A stretch of DNA of 52,207 nucleotides from Coriobacteriales bacterium (GCA_031290175.1 JAITOC010000057.1:1-52207), one strand, 5' to 3'; shown: positions 7,115 to 16,886, counted from the first letter of the stretch. Made by a program: numbers and translations. The notes: generated by a model from the sequence alone, not told the origin.

Positions 7115-7919
7115 CGAGAAGACAAACCCCGAAGACAAGCAGGAGCTCGAAGACAAGGCCGACCGCAGAGGAGTGATTATTGGCCTTGCGCTAGTGGTTG
7201 TCTTCTTCATTGCGCTCATCTTGCTGTTTGCTTGTTCGCATTCGGTGGATTCTGTGTACACAGACGATACCAAGACGCTGCCCTCTTCCGGGAAGCCAAC
7301 AGAGGCTGGAGCCGAAAGGGACGTTAAGGCACCCGACAAGGCAACGGATGCGGATAAGGATGACGGGGACGGGAGGGGTGCAGACTCAGCTGGCGGCGAA
7401 GACACGCCTGCATTCGGTGATGAAAGCTCAAGCGGTGGGAGTGGCTCCGGGGGAACGGGGTCTGGCTCAGGAAGCGCGGGGAGCGGGAGCCCGGGGAGCG
7501 GGAGCACGGGCAGCAGCGGTTCTGGCAGCACGGGGGGCTCCGGTGGAGGAGGGACTGCGCCGGGTGGCAGCGGTTCCGGTGGCACGGGTGGCTCGGGCGG
7601 GGGAGGAGCAACGACGCCAACAGATCCCAATGCCGGAAAGACCTGGCACCCCGCATGGGACGAGAGCGTGTGGGTTGTAGATGTTCCGGGGCACAATAAC
7701 GAGGTCTACCATCAGGAGGAGGGACACTATGCTGCTGTGTGCAATACCTGTGGCGCAGAGCTCGGTCCCGGGTTGGCGGGTCAGCACTTGTTGGGCACAG
7801 GGCACGATAGTTACAGAAGCAATATATGGTTTACAGATGTCCCTGCGTGGATCGAGTCTGTCTGGGTACCTGAAGTAGGGCATTGGACAACGATACACCA
7901 TCCGGGTTATTGGCAATAG
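7107..7919 (+). CDS. Membrane-anchored Gly/Ser-linker protein with His/Cys-rich Zn-ribbon-like C-terminal domain
   Basis: 270 residues, starting inside the end of the preceding gene (translational coupling). A short cytoplasmic N-terminus is followed by one TM (GVIIGLALVVVFFIALILLF, ~22-43), an acidic stretch, and a Gly/Ser linker of about 70 residues (109-178). The C-terminal 90 residues carry CNTCG at ~212-216 with downstream H-x-L-L-G-T-G-H and repeated W/H-rich motifs (AWDESVWVVDVPGHNNE, AWIESVWVPEVGHW). A CxxC plus His pairs suggests metal binding, probably zinc. Similar His/Trp-rich ends with a CxxCG core occur on surface proteins of gut Firmicutes and Coriobacteriia; their function is not established. 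The flexible linker would hold the domain away from the membrane. Confidence 0.7.
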   Translation: MHDEKTNPEDKQELEDKADRRGVIIGLALVVVFFIALILLFACSHSVDSVYTDDTKTLPSSGKPTEAGAERDVKAPDKATDADKDDGDGRGADSAGGEDTPAFGDESSSGGSGSGGTGSGSGSAGSGSPGSGSTGSSGSGSTGGSGGGGTAPGGSGSGGTGGSGGGGATTPTDPNAGKTWHPAWDESVWVVDVPGHNNEVYHQEEGHYAAVCNTCGAELGPGLAGQHLLGTGHDSYRSNIWFTDVPAWIESVWVPEVGHWTTIHHPGYWQ

Positions 7920-7934
7920 GGAGGAGAAGTAGAA

Positions 7935-10900
7935 ATGACACACAAAACAACACACACTGCGTCTGTGGGAGCTACGCTTCGGCGTTGCCTGCCGGCACTG
8001 TTTCTCGTAGCGGCTCTTGTGCTCTGTGGTTTGCAGGCTTCCCTCGCCTTTGCAGAAGACGAGATGGAGGAGGCTGTTTCTGGCACATCGGTTACGGCTG
8101 AAGAGGATGCAGGGGAAGATGACGCTCCTGCCGTCAAGCAGTATTCACCCCCTCTAACGCCCGGGCCTCCTCCGGTTGCAAGCATTCCACTGGGCAGCGG
8201 TGGCTTCGGTCTATTTGATGTAGCACCCTTCACTCCTCCCGCCACCTTGACCGGCACGTTTGAGGTGACCTACGCCTATGATACAAACGAGCCAAACAGC
8301 CCCGTGCGCAGCGATGACCACTTTGAGGGTAACCTGGCTATTGTGGAAGGGGACTTCACGGTAGATCGCTACGGTGCCTGGACACCGAACAATCCTTACA
8401 GCAACAGGGCAGCTGTGTGTTTGGATGGCTATGACCCCAATCGCCCCTATTACAACACCAGTTGGCCGGTCGGTACGCGTGCGGAGCATGTCGTACTGAC
8501 CTTTCTGAACTACGACACAACGACAAAACTTGTCTGGTACTACGCTCAGCTCTCGATGAACGCACCTCAATATCAGCGCCTTGGCATGTATGTGGCACTG
8601 AGCTGGGGCGGTGCGATTGAGTTGCAGAAACTCAGTGCAAGTCCAGCGATGACCGACGGTAATGCCTGCTACTCACTTGCAGGTGCCACCTATGGATTGT
8701 ATGAGTCTCAGCTAGACGCCGCAAACGATACCAAGCGTATCCATACCTTTACCACGAACAGCAGCGGTTATGGAGGCAAGGCAGAAGACCTCTGGTTTAG
8801 CACCTACTACATCAAGGAGTTGACCGCTTCTCCCGGATACGAGCTCGACGGGCGCATCTACGCGGTTGCGCTCAATACCGCGCTGGTCAAGCAGGAGGTT
8901 CTGGAAATACCCAAGGCCGACCCAGTGATCATGGTCGTACAAAAGCTCGACACTGAGACCGGTGAGGCCTACGGCAAGGATGACCCCTCAGGTGCTTCTT
9001 TGGCAGGGGCAGAGTTCACCATCCGCTATTGGGCTGGCTACTACGATACGGTGGAGGATGCTGAGGAATCTGGAGCGCCGACGAGAACATGGGTTTTGGT
9101 GACGGAGTCCAGCGGGCAGACCGCAATGATACCTCGGCTGCTTGTTTCTGGAGATCCCTTCTATTATGGTCTCGACGGCAACCCCACCCTCCCCCTCGGC
9201 ACCGTCATCATCCAGGAGACAAAGGCACCCCCTGCCTACCTCTTGCCCACCACCACACCCACGCTTGCCAACAAGGGCATCCAGCACATCAAGGAAGACC
9301 CCCTCGGTAAAGTTATCGAACTCAACCCGCTCCTCGTACCTGAGACTCCCCGCAAGCTCATCGTTGCCAAGCGTGACCGCGACACGCAGGCACTCCTGCC
9401 CGGTGCCACCTTTGCCCTCTATAAGGAGAGCGCCAAGGGGGCAGGTGACTGGAAGCTCATCGCCACCAAGACAACCGATGCAACAGGAACCATCAGCTAC
9501 GCTCCCATTGCGGCGGGTTCGTACAAGGCGGTAGAGACCGCAGCGCCTGCGGGCTACCTCCTTCCCTCTCAAAACGGTGGTAGCAATGAGCAGGCCTTCG
9601 TGATCAGGGAAAGCGACACCAAGCAGACCGTCGAGCTCACCTTCAACGACGCAGAGATTACCGGGGCAATCGAGCTGCGGAAGCAAAGCGAGAATCCAGC
9701 TTTGACTAACGGCAATGCCAGCTATTCCCTTGCGGGTGCCACCTATGGACTTTATGGGTCGGAGACAAACGCAAAGGCGGACAAGAACCGTCTGCACACG
9801 TTTACAACCAACGCAAGCGGCTACGGTGGCAAGGCGGTCGATCTGAAATACAGAACCTACTACATCAAGGAGCTAAAAGCCTCTCCTGGATACACACTCG
9901 ATGAGAAAATCTACACCGTGAAGCTCAATACTGCGCTGACCACGCAGGAGGTTTTAGAAGTGCCCAAGGGAACCCCGGTGAGCATGCTTGTGCAAAAGCT
10001 CGATAGCGAGACTGGCCAGACCTACGGCAAAGACGACCCGACCGGGGCTGCCCTGGCAGGGGCAGAGTTCACCGTCCGCTATTGGGATGGCTACTACGAT
10101 ACGGTAGAAGAGGCTGAGGCCTCTGGTGTACCGACGAGGGTCTGGGTGTTAAAGACGGGCGTCGATGGAAAGGCCTCGATGGGCTCTCCTTGGCTCGTTT
10201 CAGGAGACGCCTTTTACTACGATACCAGCGGCTCCCTGATCCTGCCTCTCGGTACGGTTGTCATCCAGGAGACAAAGGCACCACTTGCCTATCTCTTGCC
10301 CACCACCACACCAACGCTTGTCAACAAGGGCATCCAGCACATCAAAGAGAACGCGCTTGGTACCGTCGTTGCATTCAACTCGCTTAAGGTACCCGAGACC
10401 CCGCGTAAACTCATCGTTGCCAAGCGCGATAGCGAGACACAGGAGCTTCTGCCCGGCGCAACCTTCAAGCTTTACAGGGAGAGCGCCAAGGGTGCAGGCG
10501 ACTGGAAGCTCATCACCACCAAGACGACCGATGCAGCGGGAACCATCACCTATTCGCCCATTGCAGCAGGATCTTACAAAGTGGTCGAGACTGTGGCGCC
10601 TGCGGGCTATCTTCTTCCTTCCCAATGCGGCTACAGCGACGAGCAGGCCTTCGAGATAAAGGAAAGCGACACCGCGCAGATCGTCAAGCTCACCTTTGAG
10701 GACACAGCAGGCACCATAATCGTGAACAAAGTCGACAGCGATACCGCAGAACCTGTGGATAACACAGAGTTCACGCTCTACTCCTATCCCGTGACTCTTG
10801 CCAATGGACTTATCACAACCGATGTCTCCATCATCACCTCCGACGACCCCGCCTGGGCAGAGGTGGATACCAAGGTCACAGACGCACAGGGCAAGTTGGT

Positions 10901-12122
10901 TTTTGAAACCCTGCCCTTTGGGTACTACAAGATCGTCGAAACCCGCTCGAATCCCCTCTACGCAACCAATGAGGAGAGCGGGGGCACAGACCACTTTATC
11001 GTGCTCGACAAGAACACGACATCCGAGGTTCAGCTCTTTGAGGACGATCTCATACAGCTGTCCTGCGAGATATTCAAAGACACTATCAACGTCACGAGCG
11101 CAGCATTCCGAAGTGGCGAGGACGACTCGCTCGGCATTGATAACACGAATGCCGAGATGTTCCACTACGATCTTGACTTCCGTTCGACCTCCAGCGTGCG
11201 TGCCGACGAGTTCACGGTTATCGATTACATGGAAAGCGCCGCCGCTGGTCAGGTCACGCTCGTCGAGTTGTTCACGCCGGTTACCTGGGGCGATACGGAC
11301 GGATCTTTCAATCTCTGGTATCAGACGAACCTGACAGATGCGGGCACAATGTATTCACATGCGAATGCCATGAGTATCGACTCAACAGACGCCGACATTC
11401 CTGAGAAGGCACAGCAATGGTCGTCTCGCGGCTGGAGGCTCTGGGCGGCCGGTTTGCCCACCACAGCCACAACTCATTTGTTGGTCGCCGATCTCGGACT
11501 CTCGCCCAATGAATACGTGACGGCAGTCCGGTTTGAGTTTGGCAGCGTTGAGGCGGGGTTCACGACACGGGCAGCTGTCATCAACGGGCTGCAAACGGCC
11601 AAGGAGTTCAAAGATACCTCTGTGGATTGGACGAACCCGAAGATCACGGATGATGGTGCTGACAGAACAGACGAGGTGGACGCAGGCAATCCAAGGAGCG
11701 TTACCGTCCAAGGTGTGGCAAGTGCTTCATGCGCCCCCTCTGCCTCCGAGCTCAGACCCGCCACCTACCTCGTAACCTGCCCCGACGAGCTCATACCGCC
11801 GGCGGTGCTCACGAGCTCAGCACAAGCATTCATCGCACGCAACAGCGTCTTGACTGACGAGGATCTTGATTCTGTGAACACGCAGGTCATCGGAAGTTTC
11901 ATGCCACTGACCTTCTCTGATCCGCCGACCGATACCTCTACTCTGAAGAACTACGGCCAATCGGGCTCTGGCAAGCGCCTGCCCGACATGGGCGACTCTA
12001 CCTTAGGCACGCTTGCTCTTGCAGGAGCTCTGTTTGCCCTGGGTCTCGCCTTCATCGCACAACGCCGACTTGATAAATCAGCAAACAGGAGAACGACGCA
12101 ATCCCAAGGGGAGGCCGCATAA
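7935..12122 (+). CDS. Large CnaB/SpaA-repeat surface adhesin with sorting-like C-terminus
   Basis: 1395 residues; GGGAGGAG precedes ATG 7935. A signal peptide (LFLVAALVLCGLQASLAFA) leads a unique N-terminal domain (~60-225). A unit of 351 residues then occurs twice (227-577 and 578-~927; DNA offset 1053 nt). Each unit holds three prealbumin-like CnaB/SpaA modules with typical ends such as ETAAPAGYLLP and ETKAPPAYLLP. A seventh module (GTIIVNKVDSDT...) follows. Residues ~1043-1340 form a domain shared with the 1690-residue protein (KDTINVTSAAF, YDLDFRST, WGDTDGSFNLWYQTN). The end has LPDMG (1349-1353), a hydrophobic span and RR, an LPXTG-like sorting signal with M in place of T. CnaB modules usually carry internal Lys-Asn isopeptide bonds. 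No sortase gene lies in the window. Third gene of the operon. Confidence 0.85.
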   Translation: MTHKTTHTASVGATLRRCLPALFLVAALVLCGLQASLAFAEDEMEEAVSGTSVTAEEDAGEDDAPAVKQYSPPLTPGPPPVASIPLGSGGFGLFDVAPFTPPATLTGTFEVTYAYDTNEPNSPVRSDDHFEGNLAIVEGDFTVDRYGAWTPNNPYSNRAAVCLDGYDPNRPYYNTSWPVGTRAEHVVLTFLNYDTTTKLVWYYAQLSMNAPQYQRLGMYVALSWGGAIELQKLSASPAMTDGNACYSLAGATYGLYESQLDAANDTKRIHTFTTNSSGYGGKAEDLWFSTYYIKELTASPGYELDGRIYAVALNTALVKQEVLEIPKADPVIMVVQKLDTETGEAYGKDDPSGASLAGAEFTIRYWAGYYDTVEDAEESGAPTRTWVLVTESSGQTAMIPRLLVSGDPFYYGLDGNPTLPLGTVIIQETKAPPAYLLPTTTPTLANKGIQHIKEDPLGKVIELNPLLVPETPRKLIVAKRDRDTQALLPGATFALYKESAKGAGDWKLIATKTTDATGTISYAPIAAGSYKAVETAAPAGYLLPSQNGGSNEQAFVIRESDTKQTVELTFNDAEITGAIELRKQSENPALTNGNASYSLAGATYGLYGSETNAKADKNRLHTFTTNASGYGGKAVDLKYRTYYIKELKASPGYTLDEKIYTVKLNTALTTQEVLEVPKGTPVSMLVQKLDSETGQTYGKDDPTGAALAGAEFTVRYWDGYYDTVEEAEASGVPTRVWVLKTGVDGKASMGSPWLVSGDAFYYDTSGSLILPLGTVVIQETKAPLAYLLPTTTPTLVNKGIQHIKENALGTVVAFNSLKVPETPRKLIVAKRDSETQELLPGATFKLYRESAKGAGDWKLITTKTTDAAGTITYSPIAAGSYKVVETVAPAGYLLPSQCGYSDEQAFEIKESDTAQIVKLTFEDTAGTIIVNKVDSDTAEPVDNTEFTLYSYPVTLANGLITTDVSIITSDDPAWAEVDTKVTDAQGKLVFETLPFGYYKIVETRSNPLYATNEESGGTDHFIVLDKNTTSEVQLFEDDLIQLSCEIFKDTINVTSAAFRSGEDDSLGIDNTNAEMFHYDLDFRSTSSVRADEFTVIDYMESAAAGQVTLVELFTPVTWGDTDGSFNLWYQTNLTDAGTMYSHANAMSIDSTDADIPEKAQQWSSRGWRLWAAGLPTTATTHLLVADLGLSPNEYVTAVRFEFGSVEAGFTTRAAVINGLQTAKEFKDTSVDWTNPKITDDGADRTDEVDAGNPRSVTVQGVASASCAPSASELRPATYLVTCPDELIPPAVLTSSAQAFIARNSVLTDEDLDSVNTQVIGSFMPLTFSDPPTDTSTLKNYGQSGSGKRLPDMGDSTLGTLALAGALFALGLAFIAQRRLDKSANRRTTQSQGEAA
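8613..10712 (+). repeat. Tandem 1053-nt duplication inside the adhesin gene
   Basis: Copy 1 starts at 8613 (codons for AIELQKLSASP), copy 2 at 9666 (AIELRKQSENP). Both run through three CnaB-type modules. Long runs of DNA are nearly identical, such as the codons for AYLLPTTTPTL and GIQHIKE, while the first module of each copy has diverged more. This implies an old duplication with partial later homogenisation. Confidence 0.85.
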
Positions 12123-13960
12123 TGAATCTGGCAGCAGAAAGGCTCGTGCAGAGCATACAGGAAACCACCGAGGTGCCGACCTTCATCGTGGCACCTTCAA
12201 AATCCGGGCGTTCCGCCCTTGCGCTCGCCTATGCCCGTGCCCATTGTGGCGTCGAAGAGGCGTGTTGGCTTGATGGCACTTCCGAGGCTTTTAGAGAGGC
12301 GCTCGATAAGGGTCTGCTTGAAGTGTTCCTCAGCTCTGAGGCTCCCGAGTATGCTGTATGCAGACTTATCGTCATTGACGATTTACCGGGGCTCGACGAT
12401 GGAGCTGCCCAGCGTTTCTCGGACGGGATCGACCGTCTGGTTGAACGAGGCAAACAAATAATCGTCATCTGTTCGCCTGAAAACGATGCGTTTGCAAGCC
12501 TTCAATCTGATCGTCACCTCATCGATGTGCGAGCGCTCTGCTCGATCTTCAGGCACGATGAAATGCGCACACTTGCCTTTCTGCAAGCATTTTTTGCCTC
12601 GGATCTACCGCTTGAGTTCAAATCGACTGCAAGCCTCATGATACTGATGCGCACGGGCGTTGCCGATGAGTTGCGCGCCCTGGGGTATCACATTGCATCC
12701 GACACCCCCCTGCTCCTCAGTGCGTCTTGTCCCCTTATCGACTTCGATAGCTCTAGCGGCTACTTTGATGCCCGTGCATGCTTGCTCAAAGGGCTTGACC
12801 AGCAGCTCTTCGCCAGTGTTTGTGCTGCTGCGCGCGAAGGAGAGTGTGTCGTACAAAGCGAGAAGGAGCGAGCTTTTGAGCGGCTGTCAGGGCTTGCCAT
12901 GCATCTGTTTGGGCGCGACGAGCGACAGGAGAGCATGGAGGTACTCGAACTTGCGGGCAGGATACTTGCCTTCGATGAGCTCGGATCAGCCCAGCTCACA
13001 AGCCTTCCGAAGGAAGGGAAGCCCAACGAATCTGATCTCATCCGTCCATCCGCTACTGCTTTGGACTTTACCCACGCGCCCGGCACTGTCTCCAACCTCA
13101 TCTGTTCACTCGACAGCATATCCGGTGAGGAGCTTCCCTCTCTCGATGTTCCAAAAACCCCCAAGGGGCGCACGAGTGTTTCAGAGCAGCGTGATTGTGC
13201 GGTGGAGCCGCTCGTGGTTCGCTTGTTCGGTGGCATGGAGATTATACTCAACGGTGTGCGCATCGAAGCGTCACTCCTGAGAAGAAGCAAGGTCAAACTA
13301 CTCTTTATCCACCTTGTCCTGAGCCTGGGTAAGGGCGTCTCGCGCGATACGCTTATCGAACGCCTTTGGCCGAACAAAGACCGTGTCCATGCGCGCGACA
13401 ACTTCTATGTCACCTGGTCACGCCTGTGTCGGGTGCTTGCAGGCTCGGAAAGCAGTTGCCCCTATCTTTCCAACAACAATCAGATATGTCGCATTGATGA
13501 TCGCTATGTCTCACTGGATATCCTTGAGTTCGATGAGCTCTCCAAGGCGGTGCTCTTTGGCAGAGGACCCCTCGATGAGCAGCTTGATGCTATCTTCCGG
13601 CTCGACCAGCTCTATCGAGGAGACATCCTCGCCGGCCTGCAGCTCGATTCTCATATTCGCAGCAATCAGCAGCGCTACCGGAGCCTTCTGGTTGACGTTA
13701 TGCTCAAGGCGGCGCAGACCTTCTCTGAGATGGGCAATGGCGACAATGCGTTATGGTTCGCGCGCAAAGCCTATGAGACCGATGCGACGCGCGAGGACGT
13801 GTACCGCATCCTCATGGACATGCAGGATCGCGCGGGGCAGCGCACCTCAGCCTTGCGCACGTACTTTGACTGCAAGCGCTATCTCAATGAAGAACTCGGC
13901 ATCATCCCCTCACAGCGCACAACAGCGCTCTATCAGGAACTCATCCTCGATCGGAGGTGA
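12122..13960 (+). CDS. BTAD/SARP-type transcriptional regulator with degenerate P-loop domain
   Basis: 612 residues; its ATG overlaps the stop of the adhesin gene (TAATG), so the two are translationally coupled. Residues ~20-110 resemble the nucleotide-binding core of STAND regulators, but the P-loop reads APSKSGRSA, lacking the first Gly and the Lys of GxxxxGK[ST]. A Walker-B-like CRLIVIDDL follows. From ~361 a winged helix of the OmpR type begins (VVRLFGGMEIILNG ... LLRRSKVKLLFIHLVLS). From ~460 the bacterial transcriptional activator domain of TPR-like helices runs to the end (YRGDILAGLQLDS ... KRYLNEELGIIPSQRTTALYQELI). It probably controls the surface operon in which it is the last gene; this is inference from position. 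Confidence 0.8.
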   Translation: MNLAAERLVQSIQETTEVPTFIVAPSKSGRSALALAYARAHCGVEEACWLDGTSEAFREALDKGLLEVFLSSEAPEYAVCRLIVIDDLPGLDDGAAQRFSDGIDRLVERGKQIIVICSPENDAFASLQSDRHLIDVRALCSIFRHDEMRTLAFLQAFFASDLPLEFKSTASLMILMRTGVADELRALGYHIASDTPLLLSASCPLIDFDSSSGYFDARACLLKGLDQQLFASVCAAAREGECVVQSEKERAFERLSGLAMHLFGRDERQESMEVLELAGRILAFDELGSAQLTSLPKEGKPNESDLIRPSATALDFTHAPGTVSNLICSLDSISGEELPSLDVPKTPKGRTSVSEQRDCAVEPLVVRLFGGMEIILNGVRIEASLLRRSKVKLLFIHLVLSLGKGVSRDTLIERLWPNKDRVHARDNFYVTWSRLCRVLAGSESSCPYLSNNNQICRIDDRYVSLDILEFDELSKAVLFGRGPLDEQLDAIFRLDQLYRGDILAGLQLDSHIRSNQQRYRSLLVDVMLKAAQTFSEMGNGDNALWFARKAYETDATREDVYRILMDMQDRAGQRTSALRTYFDCKRYLNEELGIIPSQRTTALYQELILDRR

Positions 13961-13969
13961 GCTTTCGGG

Positions 13970-14030
13970 GCGTCCGGTCTGCACCCGCATATCGTTGATT
14001 GCCGGTTGTGAAGACCGTGCAACCGGACGC
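13970..14030 (+). terminator. Inverted repeat between the regulator gene and secA
   Basis: Arms GCGTCCGGT (13970-13978) and ACCGGACGC (14022-14030) are complementary over nine bases around a 43-nt loop that can itself fold. There is no U tract. It may end the surface operon transcript or be part of the secA leader; the sequence does not decide. Confidence 0.3.
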
Positions 14031-14088
14031 AACCCGAATTGCCGCGAAGCTAACTCTCTCGGGACTTGTGCTGTGGTAGAGTTATCAT

Positions 14089-14100
14089 CGTACGCGTACG
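14089..14100. promoter_or_regulatory. 12-nt perfect palindrome in the secA upstream region
   Basis: CGTACGCGTACG is self-complementary and is followed by a further GCACGTAC. It lies about 40 nt before the secA start and could be a protein-binding site. It is short enough that chance cannot be excluded. Confidence 0.3.
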
Positions 14101-14141
14101 GCACGTACAGATGATAGTTTCGACCAAAGAAGGCATGTTAT

Positions 14142-16886
14142 ATGAGTTTTTTCTCAAAACTCCTCTCTATGGGTGAGGGCAAGCAGCTTAAAAGCTTTGA
14201 AGAGATCGTTGGACGTATCAACGAGATCGAACCGAGCATACAAAAACTTGATGATGAGGCACTGGTTGCTCAGACAACGGTCTTTCGCGAGCGGCTCGAG
14301 AACGGCGCTGGTCTTGACGATCTGCTGGTTGAGGCCTTCGCCACCGTGCGCGAGGCTTCGATGCGAACCCTTGGGATGCGTCATTTTGACGTGCAGCTCA
14401 TCGGTGCTATGGCGCTCGATGCGGGTCAGATTGCCGAGATGAAAACCGGTGAAGGCAAGACCCTCGTGTCCACGCTCGCGGGCTATCTGAATGCGCTTCC
14501 TGCGCGTGGCGTGCACGTGGTTACTGTCAATGACTACCTGGCAAAGCGCGACTCCGACTGGATGGGGCGCATCTATCGCTTCCTTGGTATGGATGTCGGC
14601 TTGATCCAAAACGGCATGAAGATTGCGGGCAAGATCCCGGCGTATCGGGCTGATGTGACCTACGGTACGAATGCTGAGTTCGGCTTTGACTATCTGCGTG
14701 ACAACATGGTCACCCGGGCGGATGATCGCGTCCAGCGCGGTCACGCATTCGCCATCGTCGACGAGGTTGACTCCATCCTCATCGACGAGGCGCGAACACC
14801 GCTCATCATCTCCGGAGCGGGAACCCGAGCCGCCGATACCTACAACAAGTTCGCCCGTGCGGTGCCCAACCTGCGCGATAGCATAGATTTTGAGATGGAA
14901 GAGGCAAAGCACACAATCTTCTCAACCGACGCCGGTCTCCATAAGATGGAGGTGCTACTCGGCATCGAGGACATCTATGCGGATCCTTCGGGCATGCTCG
15001 TCAATCACCTCCAGCAGGCACTTCGTGCGCAGTTCCTTTTCAAGAAGGACGTGGATTACGTCGTCGTGGATGGCGAGGTGAAGATTGTTGACGAGTTCAC
15101 CGGCCGCATCATGGAAGGGCGTCGTTACTCTGAAGGCCTGCATCAGGCACTCGAGGCAAAGGAGCGCGTGCTTATCCGTGAAGAGAACCAGACGCTTGCG
15201 ACCATAACGCTCCAGAATTACTTTCGTTTGTATGAGAAACTCTCCGGTATGACGGGTACCGCCATGACGGAAGACAGTGAGTTTCGTCAGATATACAAGT
15301 TGCCGGTCATGGCGATTCCTTCTAACAGGCCCGTGATCCGTGATGACAGGAACGATCTCATCTACCGTACGGTTGAGGCAAAGTTCAACGCCGTTGCCGA
15401 CGACGTGGCAGAGCGCCACGAAGCAGGGCAACCCTCGCTCGTCGGTACGGTCTCCATCGAGAACTCGGAGCGGCTTTCACGCCTGCTCGACAAGCGTGGC
15501 ATCCCGCATGAGGTTTTGAATGCCAAGCATCATGAGCGTGAGGCACATATCGTCGCGCAGGCAGGACGTGCGGGAGCCGTCACCATTGCGACCAACATGG
15601 CCGGTCGTGGTACCGACATCCTGCTCGGTGGAAACCCTGAGTTCCTTGTCGATGAACTGCTGGTAAACAAGGGCATCGTACTGGAAGAAGCCACAGATGT
15701 GGAGCGCGAGATGGCGCTTACACAGGCCGTCGGTATCTGTAAGGCAGAGCATGAGGTCGTTGTCTCAGCGGGAGGGCTTGCGGTCATCGGCACCGAGCGA
15801 CATGAGGCGCGTCGTATCGATAATCAGCTGCGTGGTCGCGCTGGTCGTCAGGGAGACCCAGGCTCCACACAGTTCTACCTGTCGCTTAAAGACGATTTGA
15901 TGCGCCTCTTTGGCGGTGACCGGATGGATCGTATCGGCTCGATTATGGAGCGTACCGACTTGCCGGAGGATGTGCCTATCGACTCGGGTATGGTATCGAA
16001 GGCGATAGAGGGGGCGCAGCGCCAGGTCGAGTCGATGCATTTTGATTCGCGTAAACACGTCCTCGAATACGACGATGTCATGAATCGCCAGCGTTCCGCC
16101 ATCTACCAGGAGCGCAACGCCATCCTCGATGGGAAGGACATCCATCAACGTGCGCTTGACATCATGCAGGACACTGTGGAGAAGGCGGCAGCGGAGTTTG
16201 CCAACACTGTCGCCGACGATTGGGATTTCGAGGGCATGCAGCTGTGGCTGAATGAGCTCACGGGCAGGGATGACTATCCTGTGAGAAACATCAAGCACAA
16301 AGACGACGCCAACGTGCTCGCCGAGAAGCTGTTTGAGCACCTCGATGGCATCCTCGCCGAGAAGGAGGAAACCCTTGGTGCAGAGCGTCTCCGCAAGCTT
16401 GAGATGCAGGTTATGCTGCGAATCATGGACACGCGTTGGATGAACCATCTGCAGGAGATGGACTATCTCAAGGCAGGCATCGGCCTGCGTGCCTTTGGCC
16501 AGCGCGATCCGCTCACTGAGTACAAGAGCGAGGCACACCTTGCCTTCGGTGAATTGCGTGACTCGATGTTTGAGGATTACCTGCGCACCGTCCTGCGTAT
16601 CCAGATAGTCATTCAGGATGAGCCGCCCGCCCAACTTGAGCAGGCAAAATACTCCGGCCCATCAGAGAATGTCCCTTCGCTGATGGGGGAGGCGCGGGCT
16701 CAGGCGGCACAACAGGCTGCAGCCAGAGGCGGTGCCGTCCCTGCGGGAACCCAACCTGCGGTTCGCAAGACAGCAACCATCATGAAAGACAAGGATGACC
16801 CCTTTGCCACCGTTGGGCGCAATGACCTCTGCCCCTGCGGGTCGGGCAAGAAGTACAAGAAATGCCATGGCCTTACGGCCGAGTGA
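14142..16886 (+). CDS. secA: Preprotein translocase ATPase SecA
   Basis: 914 residues, full length. SecA is the motor that pushes unfolded preproteins through SecYEG. Visible landmarks are the Walker A motif MKTGEGKTLV (~100), Walker B with VDEVDSILIDEA, the FDYLRDNM segment, the preprotein cross-linking domain, the helicase motif MAGRGTDILLGG, the RIDNQLRGRAGRQGD block, and a C-terminal zinc-binding CPCGSGKKYKKCHG for SecB/ribosome contact. The start follows a weak AAGG. It begins a long co-directional run with prfB and the transketolase genes. Confidence 0.97.
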   Translation: MSFFSKLLSMGEGKQLKSFEEIVGRINEIEPSIQKLDDEALVAQTTVFRERLENGAGLDDLLVEAFATVREASMRTLGMRHFDVQLIGAMALDAGQIAEMKTGEGKTLVSTLAGYLNALPARGVHVVTVNDYLAKRDSDWMGRIYRFLGMDVGLIQNGMKIAGKIPAYRADVTYGTNAEFGFDYLRDNMVTRADDRVQRGHAFAIVDEVDSILIDEARTPLIISGAGTRAADTYNKFARAVPNLRDSIDFEMEEAKHTIFSTDAGLHKMEVLLGIEDIYADPSGMLVNHLQQALRAQFLFKKDVDYVVVDGEVKIVDEFTGRIMEGRRYSEGLHQALEAKERVLIREENQTLATITLQNYFRLYEKLSGMTGTAMTEDSEFRQIYKLPVMAIPSNRPVIRDDRNDLIYRTVEAKFNAVADDVAERHEAGQPSLVGTVSIENSERLSRLLDKRGIPHEVLNAKHHEREAHIVAQAGRAGAVTIATNMAGRGTDILLGGNPEFLVDELLVNKGIVLEEATDVEREMALTQAVGICKAEHEVVVSAGGLAVIGTERHEARRIDNQLRGRAGRQGDPGSTQFYLSLKDDLMRLFGGDRMDRIGSIMERTDLPEDVPIDSGMVSKAIEGAQRQVESMHFDSRKHVLEYDDVMNRQRSAIYQERNAILDGKDIHQRALDIMQDTVEKAAAEFANTVADDWDFEGMQLWLNELTGRDDYPVRNIKHKDDANVLAEKLFEHLDGILAEKEETLGAERLRKLEMQVMLRIMDTRWMNHLQEMDYLKAGIGLRAFGQRDPLTEYKSEAHLAFGELRDSMFEDYLRTVLRIQIVIQDEPPAQLEQAKYSGPSENVPSLMGEARAQAAQQAAARGGAVPAGTQPAVRKTATIMKDKDDPFATVGRNDLCPCGSGKKYKKCHGLTAE

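Noticed and set aside
8613-10712. CRISPR-like or satellite repeat
   Set aside because: The repeat is two long protein-coding units in frame, not short spaced repeats.
10200-11165. 321-residue minus-strand frame within the adhesin gene
   Set aside because: It is a shadow of the repeated CnaB coding sequence; similar shadow frames recur in both repeat copies.
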